Of a stretch of DNA of 35,291 nt, positions 1-7,859 are shown piece by piece. A model generated the notes under the pieces. The model ran no database searches, was not told the DNA's origin, and saw nothing but the letters and a program-made list of their open reading frames with translations. The translations under genes were made by a program, and so were the position numbers. Source of the stretch: Candidatus Coprenecus pullicola (lineage in GTDB: Bacteria > Bacteroidota > Bacteroidia > Bacteroidales > UBA932); contig DVHR01000060.1 of assembly GCA_018711925.1 (NCBI GenBank), forward strand, positions 1 through 35,291, read 5' to 3'. The first letter of the stretch is position 1; each line of letters starts with the position of its first letter.

Positions 1-40
1 AAAATTCAAAAATTGGTCACAAATATAAATAATTAGGCTC

Positions 41-48
41 TATCTTTG
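41..48 (+). promoter_or_regulatory. -7 box TATCTTTG ahead of glycerate kinase
   Basis: TATCTTTG matches the Bacteroidota -7 consensus TAnnTTTG exactly. It ends only 4 bases before the ATG at 53, so transcription would start at or next to the start codon and the mRNA would be leaderless or nearly so. No good TTTG -33 element is seen at 19-21 bases upstream. The promoter role is inferred. Confidence 0.6.
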
Positions 49-52
49 CCAC

Positions 53-1234
53 ATGAGATGTAATAAAATCGTTGTTGCTACGGACAAATTCAAGGGGTCT
101 ATGACGGCGGCCGAGGTATCTCAGGCCATAAAGGATGGATTGTCAGCCAGTTTCTCGCTTTCAAAGGCTCCTACTGACAATATTCTCCTATGCCCTATGG
201 CCGATGGCGGTGAGGGCAGCATGGGAGTGATGGAGAGAGCGTTCCGCAAAGATGAAGTACAGTATGAGAAAATCTTCATTGAGAGTGTCAATCATCTGGG
301 CTCGCCAATACTGGCTCCGGTACTGATGTTCCATGAGGACGGCATCCAGGCCGCCTTCATAGAAATGGCATCCGTATGCGGTCTGAACATGATACCGCGC
401 GAGAAGCGCAATCTGCTGCGTTCGACCACCTACGGACTGGGCTCCGTCATACGGTCCGCCATAGAAAGCCACGGTGTGCGACGGATAGTCATGGCCATCG
501 GCGGAAGCGGTACCAATGACGGAGGCTTCGGGATGCTTGCGGCCCTCGGCTGGTCATTCTCCAACAGCAGTCCGTTCCGCAACAAGGACATCCCGACATT
601 CATCAGCGGCATCGAGTCAGCCTCGGACCTTTCCGTCCAAAGCGTATGTCCCCATCTTAACGAAGTGGAAATCATTGTTGCCAGCGACGTGACCAGTCCG
701 CTTCTCGGGCCATCCGGAGCCACTGCGGTCTACGGCCCGCAGAAAGGCTGCAAAAAGCACGAGATACCTGTGTTTGAGAATGCCTTGCAAAACTGGGCTA
801 CTGTCATCGGATATCCAGATTTCCCCGGTGCCGGTGCCGCCGGAGGCACAGGCTACGCCCTGAAAGCAGCTCTGAACGCCAGGTTTGTACCTGGATGGAG
901 ATTCTTTGCAAACGCACTTGGCCTGGAGCAGGAGATCGCATCAGCCGACCTGGTGATTACCGGCGAAGGCCGCTTCGACCAGTCCTCCCTTTCCGGAAAA
1001 CTTCCTGCAGGCATAGCGTCCATGTGCCGTCAGTACAGCAAGCCCTTATGGGTAGTCACCGGACGCTGCCAGGTCCCGGAGAACGAATACCGCCGCCTCG
1101 GCATAACCCGCGTTTTCGAACTATCCTCCCTGGCCCTGCCTGACGAGCATCCCATATCCGATGCTCCGGCCATCATCCGCCGCATCCTCAGCACCGCCAT
1201 AAAGCCCGAAGACACGGCAGACAGCCAAAGATGA
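53..1234 (+). CDS. glxK: glycerate kinase (GlxK/GarK family)
   Basis: Predicted cytoplasmic kinase that phosphorylates D-glycerate with ATP, feeding glycolysis from glycerate or glyoxylate breakdown. At 393 residues it has the usual family length. Family blocks visible in order are VATDKFKGSMTA near the N-terminus, MADGGEGSM around residue 50, GGSGTNDGGFG around residue 150, a SDVTSPLLG block and a C-terminal TGEGRFDQSSLSGK block. The start at 53 follows a -7 box directly and the family N-terminus begins at once. Its stop codon overlaps the start of a 47-codon ORF (ATGA), so the two may be translationally coupled. Family assignment is firm; whether the product is 2- or 3-phosphoglycerate is not visible. 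Confidence 0.95.
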   Translation: MRCNKIVVATDKFKGSMTAAEVSQAIKDGLSASFSLSKAPTDNILLCPMADGGEGSMGVMERAFRKDEVQYEKIFIESVNHLGSPILAPVLMFHEDGIQAAFIEMASVCGLNMIPREKRNLLRSTTYGLGSVIRSAIESHGVRRIVMAIGGSGTNDGGFGMLAALGWSFSNSSPFRNKDIPTFISGIESASDLSVQSVCPHLNEVEIIVASDVTSPLLGPSGATAVYGPQKGCKKHEIPVFENALQNWATVIGYPDFPGAGAAGGTGYALKAALNARFVPGWRFFANALGLEQEIASADLVITGEGRFDQSSLSGKLPAGIASMCRQYSKPLWVVTGRCQVPENEYRRLGITRVFELSSLALPDEHPISDAPAIIRRILSTAIKPEDTADSQR

Positions 1235-1374
1235 ACAGGACTTTCACACTGACTGACGGTTCTACGGAAGGCACCTACACGATATCAGAGATAAACGACA
1301 GCATACTTGAATTCTACACCTGGTCGGAATTCTCGGAGAATTATCTGAAGATACACTGCGAAAAGGCGGAGTAG
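1231..1374 (+). CDS. small hypothetical protein, 47 residues, coupled to glycerate kinase
   Basis: The ORF starts inside the glycerate kinase stop codon (ATGA, ATG at 1231, TGA at 1232-1234) and ends at TAG 1372-1374. The product begins MNRTFTLTDGSTEGTYTISE, is acidic and contains an aromatic stretch (LEFYTWSEFSENY). It has no signal peptide, membrane segment or recognisable domain. The overlapping start is the main argument that it is real. Function unknown. Confidence 0.5.
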   Translation: MNRTFTLTDGSTEGTYTISEINDSILEFYTWSEFSENYLKIHCEKAE

Positions 1375-1428
1375 CACATCCATGCACAGTATTGTTGTTT
1401 CTGACAATCAATGCATTACAAAACGAGA

Positions 1429-1467
1429 TGCACATTTGAGCCTTTTTAAACTGGCCTCAGATGTGCA
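1429..1467. terminator. hairpin after the glycerate kinase unit
   Basis: TGCACATTTGAG-CC pairs with GGCCTCAGATGTGCA across a T-rich loop, giving about 14 pairs with one G.T pair and one bulge. It lies 55 bases after the small ORF. No T-run follows the stem, so a terminator role is plausible but not certain. The rest of 1375-1862 shows no convincing gene. Confidence 0.4.
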
Positions 1468-1864
1468 ATTCGTCAACATGCACACCAGTTTCAGCATAAG
1501 GTAATAACGGTTCAGTCGATTTTAAGTGGGGATATGCATGTAATGTAGGTCAAAATACCCCCTGGGTCGCAAGAAACCTCTCCTAAAGCCACTTCCGCCG
1601 TCACGGGTGGCATGCCGGTTGCAAGCTGAACACATATCCGGATGCCCGATTGCAGCTTCTGAAACCAGGACATCACTCATGGAACACGCATACGTATTGT
1701 AACTGACTTACAGTAACCGACGTAACGGTCATATATCGTCGTATATGGTTCCGCAACATGAAAAGGCAGACCATAAAGCGACTTGTCAGGCTATTACTCC
1801 CCTTCGACAGGCCGCTCCGTGGCAGATTCTCCATCCGGGCCCACACCACCATCCGGCCACCACC

Positions 1865-2323
1865 ACAACGGCAGCGTTTCCCGCGATCCGGTGCCGGTGC
1901 GGTCGTACGTTTCTCTGCCGCACCGTCCTCACGGTGTTCCAAGGCGGCTTTACGGTCAGGCAAGATTCCACAACGGCAGCGTTTCCCGCGATCCGGTGCC
2001 GGTGCGGCAGTACGTTCCCCTGCCTCCCCGTCCTCACGGTGTCCCAAGGCGGCTTTACGGTCGGGCAGGATTCCACAACGGCAGCGTTTCCCGCGATTCG
2101 GTGCCGGTGCGGCAGTACGTTTCCCTGCCTCCCCGTCCTCACGGTGTTCCAAGGCGGCTTTACGGTCGGGCAGGATTCCACAACGGCAGCGTTTCCCGCG
2201 ATCCGGTGCCGGTGCGGTCGTACGTTTCCCTGTCGCCTCGTTTGCACGGTGTTCCAAGGCGGCTTTACGGTCAGGCAGGATTCCACAACGGCAGCGTTTC
2301 CCGCGATCCGGTGCCGGTGCGGT
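1865..2323. repeat. tandem array 1: period 105 bp, five copies of a conserved core
   Basis: The core that begins ACAACGGCAGCGTTTCCCGC starts at 1865, 1970, 2075, 2180 and 2285, exactly 105 bp apart each time: four full units plus a final core. Between cores lies about 65 bp of filler that repeats with few changes and includes a CACCGT/ACGGTG hairpin. Because 105 is a multiple of three and the unit lacks stops, long ORFs run through in several frames on both strands; these share an artefactual 35-residue repeat and are not called as genes. The same core with different filler recurs at 21492-21743. Confidence 0.9.
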
Positions 2324-2339
2324 AGACTGGTCATGGGGA

Positions 2340-2638
2340 GGAGATCGCGTCTCGGGTACTTGCGTCTTAGGCGCAGCCATTTTGCAATGTCCAGCATATC
2401 ACCGAAATTCATCTCGCTTATTATCAAAGACATACGTTTTGACAACTTGCTGGACCCGGCATATTTCGCTACCAAACGGCCATTCTGCCCCATATCTTCA
2501 CAAGTCCAGCAGATGTCTTTTCCCAGAGCGCCTGATTATCAGATATTTCTATAAGCGCGCTTTGTTGGACACGAGGTACACATCACGCATAAAGTCTGAC
2601 TCGCTTGAAATCAGCAGGACTTTCCCTATTTTTTACAG
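2340..2638 (-). pseudogene. coding-like debris of a degraded gene
   Basis: Reading the minus strand, three stretches look protein-like but lie in different frames with stops between them. They include KIGKVLLISSESDFMRDVYL, then NQALWEKTSAGLVKIW, then KRMSLIISEMNFGDMLDIAK. This is the pattern of a gene broken by frameshifts. No family is recognised, and chance reading of non-coding DNA is not excluded. Confidence 0.25.
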
Positions 2639-2664
2639 TAACAGTATGCATACCCACTGAAAAT

Positions 2665-2949
2665 CTACTGACACGTAATAACCGTCACGACCTTGACGGC
2701 GAACTCACCGCCGTTCTCCTCTCCGTCTATGTCGCTGAAACCGATGGACAGTGTCTCTTTGGGAAATCCTTCGTTGCGGATATGGAAATACCCGGACTCG
2801 TCTGTCAGGACATCCTCCTCTGAATACATGGGACGCAGCTCGATACCGCCGGTGCTGTCCACATCGTAATCCTCAAGCATCTGTACCTTGATGCCCTGCA
2901 CAGGATTTCCTGACGTGCAAGTCAGTAATTTTAAATTGAGTGCTGCCAA
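2665..2949 (-). pseudogene. truncated radical-SAM-associated lipoprotein (third paralogue)
   Basis: The reading frame aligns with the two intact lipoproteins at 4725-5618. It keeps GNPVQGIKV, DESGYFHI and the signature FSDIDGEENGG, but lacks the signal peptide and lipobox cysteine and ends shortly after the signature. The only possible start is TTG at 2949, directly upstream of nothing resembling a signal sequence. It is best read as a remnant of a duplicated gene. A short expressed protein cannot be ruled out. Confidence 0.7.
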
Positions 2950-2966
2950 TTTTAGAGATTAATTCA

Positions 2967-2974
2967 TATTTTCG
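2967..2974 (+). promoter_or_regulatory. -7-like box TATTTTCG ahead of the HAD phosphatase
   Basis: TATTTTCG differs from TAnnTTTG at one position and ends 10 bases before the ATG at 2985. No clear -33 element is seen. Confidence 0.35.
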
Positions 2975-2984
2975 CAACTTGGAT

Positions 2985-3728
2985 ATGAAAAAATTAGTGA
3001 TTTTCGACCTGGACGGGACCCTGCTCTACACCGTCCCCGACATAGCGGCGGCAACCAACCAGGCTCTCGCGGCCTGCGGCTATCCCGTCCACAGCGAAAC
3101 AGATATCGCATCGTTTATCGGCAACGGCATCAACAAGCTCTTCGAGCGGGCCCTGCCGGAAAACGCCCGCAGTCAGGAGGAAGTCCTGCGCATCCGAAGC
3201 CTTTTCCTGCCCTACTACGGCGAGCACTGCGCCGACATGACCCGGCCCTTCGACGGCATCCCGGAACTTCTCACCGGCATCTGCCGCCACGGCATCAAAG
3301 TGGCCGTAGCCTCGAACAAATACCATCCCGCGACAGTCAAGCTCATACAGCATTTCTTTCCTGAGACACCTTTCTGTGCCGTATTCGGAGAAAGGGAGGG
3401 AGTGCCCCGCAAGCCAGACCCGATGATAGTGTGGGACATCCTGCGCAAGGCCGGAATCAGTGTTTCCGATGACGGGCGCGAGAGCGTGCTCTACGTCGGG
3501 GACTCAGGCGTGGACATGCAGACCGCCGCCAACGCCGGCATCGAGGCCGTCGCTGTCACCTGGGGCTGCCGCACCCGCGAGGAACTGGCCTCCTGCTCCC
3601 CCGCCTATATCGTGGACAGGCCGGAGCAGATTGCGGACATCCTGTTCAACGGCACATCCTGCAGGTGCCTGGACGGAGAGAGCCGTCCGACTCACGCAGA
3701 TGCATTGAGCCTCCGAGACAGTATTTGA
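2985..3728 (+). CDS. gph: HAD-family phosphatase, phosphoglycolate phosphatase-like
   Basis: A cytoplasmic haloacid-dehalogenase hydrolase of 247 residues, most like phosphoglycolate phosphatase, which removes phosphate from 2-phosphoglycolate. Motif I is FDLDGTLL at the N-terminus, motif II is VASNK, motif III is the lysine of RKPDP, and motif IV is YVGDSGVDMQTA. The ATG at 2985 places motif I in the usual position; an upstream in-frame start at 2940 adds 15 unrelated residues and is rejected. The last ~27 residues look unlike the family and overlap the 3' end of the convergent radical SAM gene by 83 bp. Substrate is inferred from family only. Confidence 0.85.
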   Translation: MKKLVIFDLDGTLLYTVPDIAAATNQALAACGYPVHSETDIASFIGNGINKLFERALPENARSQEEVLRIRSLFLPYYGEHCADMTRPFDGIPELLTGICRHGIKVAVASNKYHPATVKLIQHFFPETPFCAVFGEREGVPRKPDPMIVWDILRKAGISVSDDGRESVLYVGDSGVDMQTAANAGIEAVAVTWGCRTREELASCSPAYIVDRPEQIADILFNGTSCRCLDGESRPTHADALSLRDSI

Positions 3729-4722
3729 AATATTTGCAACGGCCGCATCCGTCTCCCCTCTCCCGCATCCAGCTGCGGTCCCGGAACACCTGATAGCGGT
3801 TCTCCCAGACGTCGATGAAATCGTCCCCTCGGTAGATGTTGCCCTGGGCATAGTCGCTGCGGATGCTGGCACAGGCCGCTATGTCCCCGTTCGCGAGAAT
3901 CGAAGAAGTGGTGATACCGGCATTGCAGCTGAAGAAATTGTCCCGCACAAGCCCCTCATAGCCTCCGAGGAAATTCTCGCAGCCGTAATTGAGCCGGATA
4001 CGTCCCTCTTTTCTTGTAGCGGCTATGAACTCCATCAGCGAGTCGAACTGCTCCGGAGACAGCCGCATCTCAGGATCATCAGCGGCCCGGCCCGACGGGA
4101 AGACCGTGAATATCCTCCAGCGTTTCAAACCTATGGATATGAGATACTCCTTCAATTCCGGCAACGAGGCCAAATTCCTGCTGTTGGCACATGTGACGAC
4201 ATCGAATATCACGTCATCCACCTCTGTGAACATACGGACACCGGCTGTGGCCCTCTTGAAACTGCCCGGAACACCGCGCATCCAGTCATGGTCGGCCTCG
4301 AAGCCGTCCACGCTTATCGTCGCGCTGTGGATGCCGGCTTTCAGCAGAGAGTCAAAACGCCTGCGGTCCAGCAGCATGCCGTTCGTAACTATCCCCCATG
4401 GGAAGCCCATGTCGTAGATGGCCCTGCCGCATGAGGCGAGGTCTGGCCGCATCAGCGGCTCTCCGCCAGTGACAATGATGAAAACCTTGTGCGGGTCGTA
4501 TTTTTCAGATATGCGGCGAAGCACTTTGGCGAAATCCTCGAAAGGCATATCTTTCACGGAAGCTGTAGTGTGACAGTCACTGCCGCAGTGACGGCAACGC
4601 AGAGAACAACGCAGGGTACACTCCCAGAACAGATCGCGCAACTCATGTTTCTCCACCAGTTCCTTATGCAGTGGCCGGGCCAACTCCAAGGCCAGTTTCT
4701 GCCTCAACGATAAAGCCCGCAT
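3646..4722 (-). CDS. radical SAM/SPASM enzyme of the rSAM/lipoprotein system
   Basis: A 358-residue radical SAM protein predicted to install a modification on a peptide or protein. The 4Fe-4S/SAM motif is C39-x3-C43-x2-C46 (CSLRCRHC), followed by TGGEP at about residue 85. A SPASM-like C-terminal region binds auxiliary clusters; visible cysteines are near 248, 266, 284, 326, 329, 335, 354 and 357. It is the last gene of a tight three-gene operon, 2 bases after lipoprotein B. The arrangement matches the Bacteroidota pair that I recall being catalogued as rSAM_w_lipo/lipo_with_rSAM (TIGR04133/TIGR04134, from memory). The chemistry and product of that family are unknown. That the neighbouring lipoproteins are substrates is inference. 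Confidence 0.88.
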   Translation of the reverse strand: MRALSLRQKLALELARPLHKELVEKHELRDLFWECTLRCSLRCRHCGSDCHTTASVKDMPFEDFAKVLRRISEKYDPHKVFIIVTGGEPLMRPDLASCGRAIYDMGFPWGIVTNGMLLDRRRFDSLLKAGIHSATISVDGFEADHDWMRGVPGSFKRATAGVRMFTEVDDVIFDVVTCANSRNLASLPELKEYLISIGLKRWRIFTVFPSGRAADDPEMRLSPEQFDSLMEFIAATRKEGRIRLNYGCENFLGGYEGLVRDNFFSCNAGITTSSILANGDIAACASIRSDYAQGNIYRGDDFIDVWENRYQVFRDRSWMRERGDGCGRCKYFKYCLGGSMHLRESDGSLRPGTCRMCR

Positions 4723-4724
4723 GA

Positions 4725-5183
4725 CTACTCTCCGTTGTCCGTCTTATGGTAAAGGGTGACCTCCACTTCTTCCGGCACGGCATAGTCGCCCTCGTCCCAT
4801 GAGTCATTCCATTTGCCTTCGCTTACCTGTACGACAGGAACTTGCATATACTTGGACTCAAATACTCCTCCGTTATCCTCTCCGTCAATATCATTGAATC
4901 CCAATATCGCCTTGTCTCCCACGTTGATAAGGGTCTCCCTGATGTGAAAGACACCGTCCTTGTCTGTAAGTACCGTATCGCTTAGGAGCGTATAATACTC
5001 ATCTTCTTGTCTGTTGTACTCGCACAAGTCCACTTTGATTCCCTGAATAGGATTGCCGTCCTTGTCCGAGACTCTTCCCTTGACCTCAAAATCGGCATGG
5101 GGGGACGCATACAGAGCGCCACAGGATGACAGTACGTTGATACCTAGAATCGAGAGCAGGGTCTTTTTTAAGAGATTCTTCAT
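4725..5183 (-). CDS. radical-SAM-associated putative lipoprotein B
   Basis: A 152-residue secreted lipoprotein. The N-terminus MKNLLKKTLLSILGINVLSS is a lipoprotein signal with lipobox LSSC (C21). The mature part begins with a transthyretin/carboxypeptidase-regulatory-like strand pattern (VKGRVSDKDGNPIQGIKV), a GVFHIRE strand and the family signature FNDIDGEDNGG. The signature is shared with lipoprotein A and the remnant at 2665-2949. It sits 3 bases after gene A and 2 bases before the radical SAM gene. Likely exposed at the cell envelope and a candidate modification target; no biochemical role is known. Confidence 0.85.
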   Translation of the reverse strand: MKNLLKKTLLSILGINVLSSCGALYASPHADFEVKGRVSDKDGNPIQGIKVDLCEYNRQEDEYYTLLSDTVLTDKDGVFHIRETLINVGDKAILGFNDIDGEDNGGVFESKYMQVPVVQVSEGKWNDSWDEGDYAVPEEVEVTLYHKTDNGE

Positions 5184-5186
5184 GAC

Positions 5187-5618
5187 CTACTGTTTTTCAA
5201 GCACAACATTCACGTCTTCCTTTACGGCATATTTGCCCCTACTCCAGCCTTCACCCTCCTCAACCTTCTCAGCCTGAACAGTAACGGTCTGCTCCTCAAA
5301 GAGACCGCCTCCGGCCTCGCCGTCTATGTCCGTAAACTGAAACTGAATGTCAAAAGTGTTGTCATCGAGCGGGAATGTGTCGTGAATCACATGGAAACGA
5401 CCGTCGGCGTCAGTGACGGCAACGGAGTCCATATAGTCTTCAACGCCCATACTTACCTTGATGCCCGAAATCGGAGTGCCTTCCGAATCCGACACCCGGC
5501 CTTTGGCCTCGTATTCCGCATACGGCGTTCCATACTCATCTGTACCGTAAAACACCTCACAGGCTGTCAGCGATTTGAAGCCAAGGCACAAAAGAAGAAA
5601 CTTGATAAATTTTCCCAT
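5187..5618 (-). CDS. radical-SAM-associated putative lipoprotein A
   Basis: A 143-residue lipoprotein and first gene of the operon. The signal peptide ends in lipobox LTAC (C20). It has the same plan as lipoprotein B: VKGRVSD-like first strand (AKGRVSDSEGTPISGIKV), GRFHV strand and signature FTDIDGEAGGG. Sequence outside these blocks has diverged clearly from B, so the pair is not a recent duplication. A TTTG-N20-TATCTTGC promoter lies upstream. Confidence 0.85.
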   Translation of the reverse strand: MGKFIKFLLLCLGFKSLTACEVFYGTDEYGTPYAEYEAKGRVSDSEGTPISGIKVSMGVEDYMDSVAVTDADGRFHVIHDTFPLDDNTFDIQFQFTDIDGEAGGGLFEEQTVTVQAEKVEEGEGWSRGKYAVKEDVNVVLEKQ

Positions 5619-5646
5619 AACTGTTACATTTTAAGAGTTTGCAGGT

Positions 5647-5678
5647 GCAAGATAACAATTAAAATCCGCCGAAGCAAA
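5647..5678 (-). promoter_or_regulatory. promoter of the lipoprotein/radical SAM operon
   Basis: On the minus strand TTTG (5678-5675) is followed after 20 bases by TATCTTGC (5654-5647), one mismatch from TAnnTTTG. The box ends 28 bases before the ATG at 5618. The operon thus has its own promoter in the 71-bp gap. Confidence 0.55.
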
Positions 5679-5689
5679 TATTTGCCTGG

Positions 5690-6376
5690 TTATTTCTTGC
5701 GGGCGGCCACAGCCAGCAGTACTCCGAGGGCGACTCCGAGCAGGGCGGCGCAGAGGACACGGCCCGAGGGCGGCAGCAGGAACGTCACGGTGTGGGCGGG
5801 GAACCAGAACAGCGGAATGGTCTTCTTGAAGACAAAGCCCCACTGGGCCTTCCAGTTGACGCGGCTCATCAGCTCGCCCATCTTCCAGGGCCTTACCAAA
5901 GCGAGGGCGGAGCCGTTATAGTCGGCGATATGGATGTCGCATATCTTGTGCAGGGTCATGAAGACCGGAGCGAAGATGGAGTTCATGGCCACGGAGACGC
6001 AGAACGCCACCAATACTTTCTGCCAGCACATAGGCCCCGCAAGAGACTCCGTGGCACCGGACAGGCCCATGTACTCCAAAAACGCCGGCGTACCGGTCGA
6101 GAATATGATCATCGCCATATTGATGCCCATGCCGAGGATACCCCAGACTATCATTTTGGAGACCAGACCGAAACCTTTGTAATAATACCGGCCTGTGGAG
6201 ATACGCGCCCCCAGCATCTCGCCGGCAGTTGACAGTACCGCAAACTTGATGAAGCTCACTATCATTCCGTGAGCGGCATTGAAACTCTTGTACAACCCGT
6301 ACAGGGTGTCCGAAAGCACGAATGGCAGGAACACCGCCGCCACCGCGCATATAAAAATCAGGTCAGCTTTCTTCAT
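5690..6376 (-). CDS. polytopic membrane protein, possibly Mpv17/PMP22-like
   Basis: A 228-residue integral membrane protein with several hydrophobic segments. The start MKKADLIFICAV at 6376 is preferred to the ATG at 6439, because the extra 21 residues look non-conserved and a -7-like TATATTCG ends 4 bases before 6376. The C-terminal block around FWFPAHTVTFLLPPSGR resembles the W-P-x-N-F-x-x-V-P-x-x-x-R block of Mpv17/PMP22 proteins; that resemblance is from memory and moderate. It follows the kinase-fusion gene by 6-69 bases, so the two may be co-transcribed. Function unknown. Confidence 0.65.
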   Translation of the reverse strand: MKKADLIFICAVAAVFLPFVLSDTLYGLYKSFNAAHGMIVSFIKFAVLSTAGEMLGARISTGRYYYKGFGLVSKMIVWGILGMGINMAMIIFSTGTPAFLEYMGLSGATESLAGPMCWQKVLVAFCVSVAMNSIFAPVFMTLHKICDIHIADYNGSALALVRPWKMGELMSRVNWKAQWGFVFKKTIPLFWFPAHTVTFLLPPSGRVLCAALLGVALGVLLAVAARKK

Positions 6377-6445
6377 GCCGCGAATATACTGCATGAATCC
6401 TGAAAACCGGCAACTTACCGCACTTTTTTTCTTGGGCAAGCCGGC

Positions 6446-7798
6446 CTAACCGAGGTCCTTCGAGGCCCGCAGGATGATGTCGACCGCTCCGTCTATACCC
6501 ACCCGGTCGGTGTTGAGCATAAGGTCGTACTCGCCGATGTCGGTCCATTGCCGGCCCGTGTAGCGGCGGTAGTGGTTGGCACGGCCGCTGTTGACGCGCT
6601 CGAGCTTCCGGAGAGCCTCATCCGTGGAAATATTGAACCGGGAAGCGACACGGGAAGCGGCCGAGTCAGGGCCGGAAGTGACGAATACCCTGAGGACATG
6701 AGGATTGTCCCGGAGAATCCAGTTGCCGAGACGGCCTACTATAACGCACGGGCCGTGATGGACAAGTTCGCGGATGGTACGGCTCTGGCTGACATATATC
6801 GCATCATCCTTCGAAGGATTCATTGAGACCGGAATACCGCTGTCCTCGAAAATCATCTCCCACAACTTGGCCGTGGAGATATTCTGCTCGTTCTCGGCCA
6901 CGAACTCCGGCGTGCGCCCTATCTGCGCCGCCGTCCGGTCGATAATCTGGCGGCTGTAGCAGGGACAGCCCAGACGGCGGGCCACCTCCTCGCCTACTGC
7001 ATTGCCCCCGCTGCCGTACGTACGTGCAATGGTGACGATGCGGTATTTGCCCCAAGTACCGCCGGCTGCCGAGGCCTGATCCGAATCCTGCCCGGCCCGC
7101 TCACTCTTAGGGATAAAGATATGGTCCAGCCACCCGATACGGGGCGAGAACACCCGCACCATGAAACCTACGTAGAACATCGACACCAGCGTGCCGGCTC
7201 CTATCATCTTCCAATCCCAGTGTCCGAAAAAGACGAACATAAACACCACGCCGACGGACACCAAAAAAGTGTCGGTACATATCTTGACCTTCCCGAAATC
7301 CTTCTTCAGGAACTTGGCTATCGCCAGCGGGAATCCCTCTCCGGCCAGCATCAGCGAGTCGCAGCGCACCTCGCAGGCAATACCGAAAGCCAGAATGGCA
7401 CCGCCTATAAGCAGTTCCACAAATCTCAGCGGATACCCTACGGCGGGATTGATGTCAAACGGAATCTGCAGGAATCCTGTCATCCACATGGTCACGTCCG
7501 TATAGAAGCCGAACAGGAAGGAGACAAGTATCTGAGTCAGCTGCCGTTTCTCGAAATCCTTCCGCAGCAGCAGTATCTGGGTCAGGATGAAAAATACGTG
7601 CATGCATATCGTCAGCTGCCCCATGGAAAGCTTCATCCCGGGAATGAGGGACAGGACGTAAGGCGGGGCGGATATAGGTGACGAACCCAAGTTGGCCCTG
7701 ATGGACAGGGACGTACCGAATGCTATGACAAACAGAATCACCACGAAGGAGGCATAACGCCTTACCCACTCCGCCCGGCTTCGTTTTATATTGCTCAT
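6446..7798 (-). CDS. YczE/YitT-like membrane domain fused to cytidylate-kinase-like domain
   Basis: A 450-residue two-part protein. Residues 1 to about 225 are a polytopic membrane domain resembling the YczE/YyaS/YitT group (SLSIRANLGSSPISAPPYVL, repeated hydrophobic helices). Residues about 250-450 match the cytidylate-kinase-like family: IVTIARTYGSGGNAVGEEVA nucleotide-binding loop, RLGCPCYSRQII, VIVGRLGNWILRD and a late LDLMLNTDRVGI-like stretch (YDLMLNTDRVG). The fusion is known from Bacteroidota and Firmicutes proteins; its physiological substrate is not. A -7 box lies upstream at 7827-7834. Confidence 0.85.
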   Translation of the reverse strand: MSNIKRSRAEWVRRYASFVVILFVIAFGTSLSIRANLGSSPISAPPYVLSLIPGMKLSMGQLTICMHVFFILTQILLLRKDFEKRQLTQILVSFLFGFYTDVTMWMTGFLQIPFDINPAVGYPLRFVELLIGGAILAFGIACEVRCDSLMLAGEGFPLAIAKFLKKDFGKVKICTDTFLVSVGVVFMFVFFGHWDWKMIGAGTLVSMFYVGFMVRVFSPRIGWLDHIFIPKSERAGQDSDQASAAGGTWGKYRIVTIARTYGSGGNAVGEEVARRLGCPCYSRQIIDRTAAQIGRTPEFVAENEQNISTAKLWEMIFEDSGIPVSMNPSKDDAIYVSQSRTIRELVHHGPCVIVGRLGNWILRDNPHVLRVFVTSGPDSAASRVASRFNISTDEALRKLERVNSGRANHYRRYTGRQWTDIGEYDLMLNTDRVGIDGAVDIILRASKDLG

Positions 7799-7826
7799 GA
7801 TGTATGCTATGCGATTAACCCGGATG

Positions 7827-7834
7827 CAAAATTA
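7827..7834 (-). promoter_or_regulatory. -7 box TAATTTTG for the membrane/kinase fusion gene
   Basis: TAATTTTG on the minus strand is an exact TAnnTTTG match, 28 bases before the ATG at 7798. No TTTG -33 element is evident. Confidence 0.5.
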
Positions 7835-7859
7835 CAGCATATTCTCCCTTTATGTTTAG

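Noticed and set aside
1865..2323. CRISPR array
   Set aside because: The units are 105 bp with filler that is nearly the same in every unit, so there are no unique spacers, and no cas genes are in the window.
1673..2660. Several overlapping 180-300 residue proteins through array 1
   Set aside because: They exist in many frames on both strands only because the 105-bp unit lacks stops and is a multiple of three; the 35-residue repeats are a by-product.
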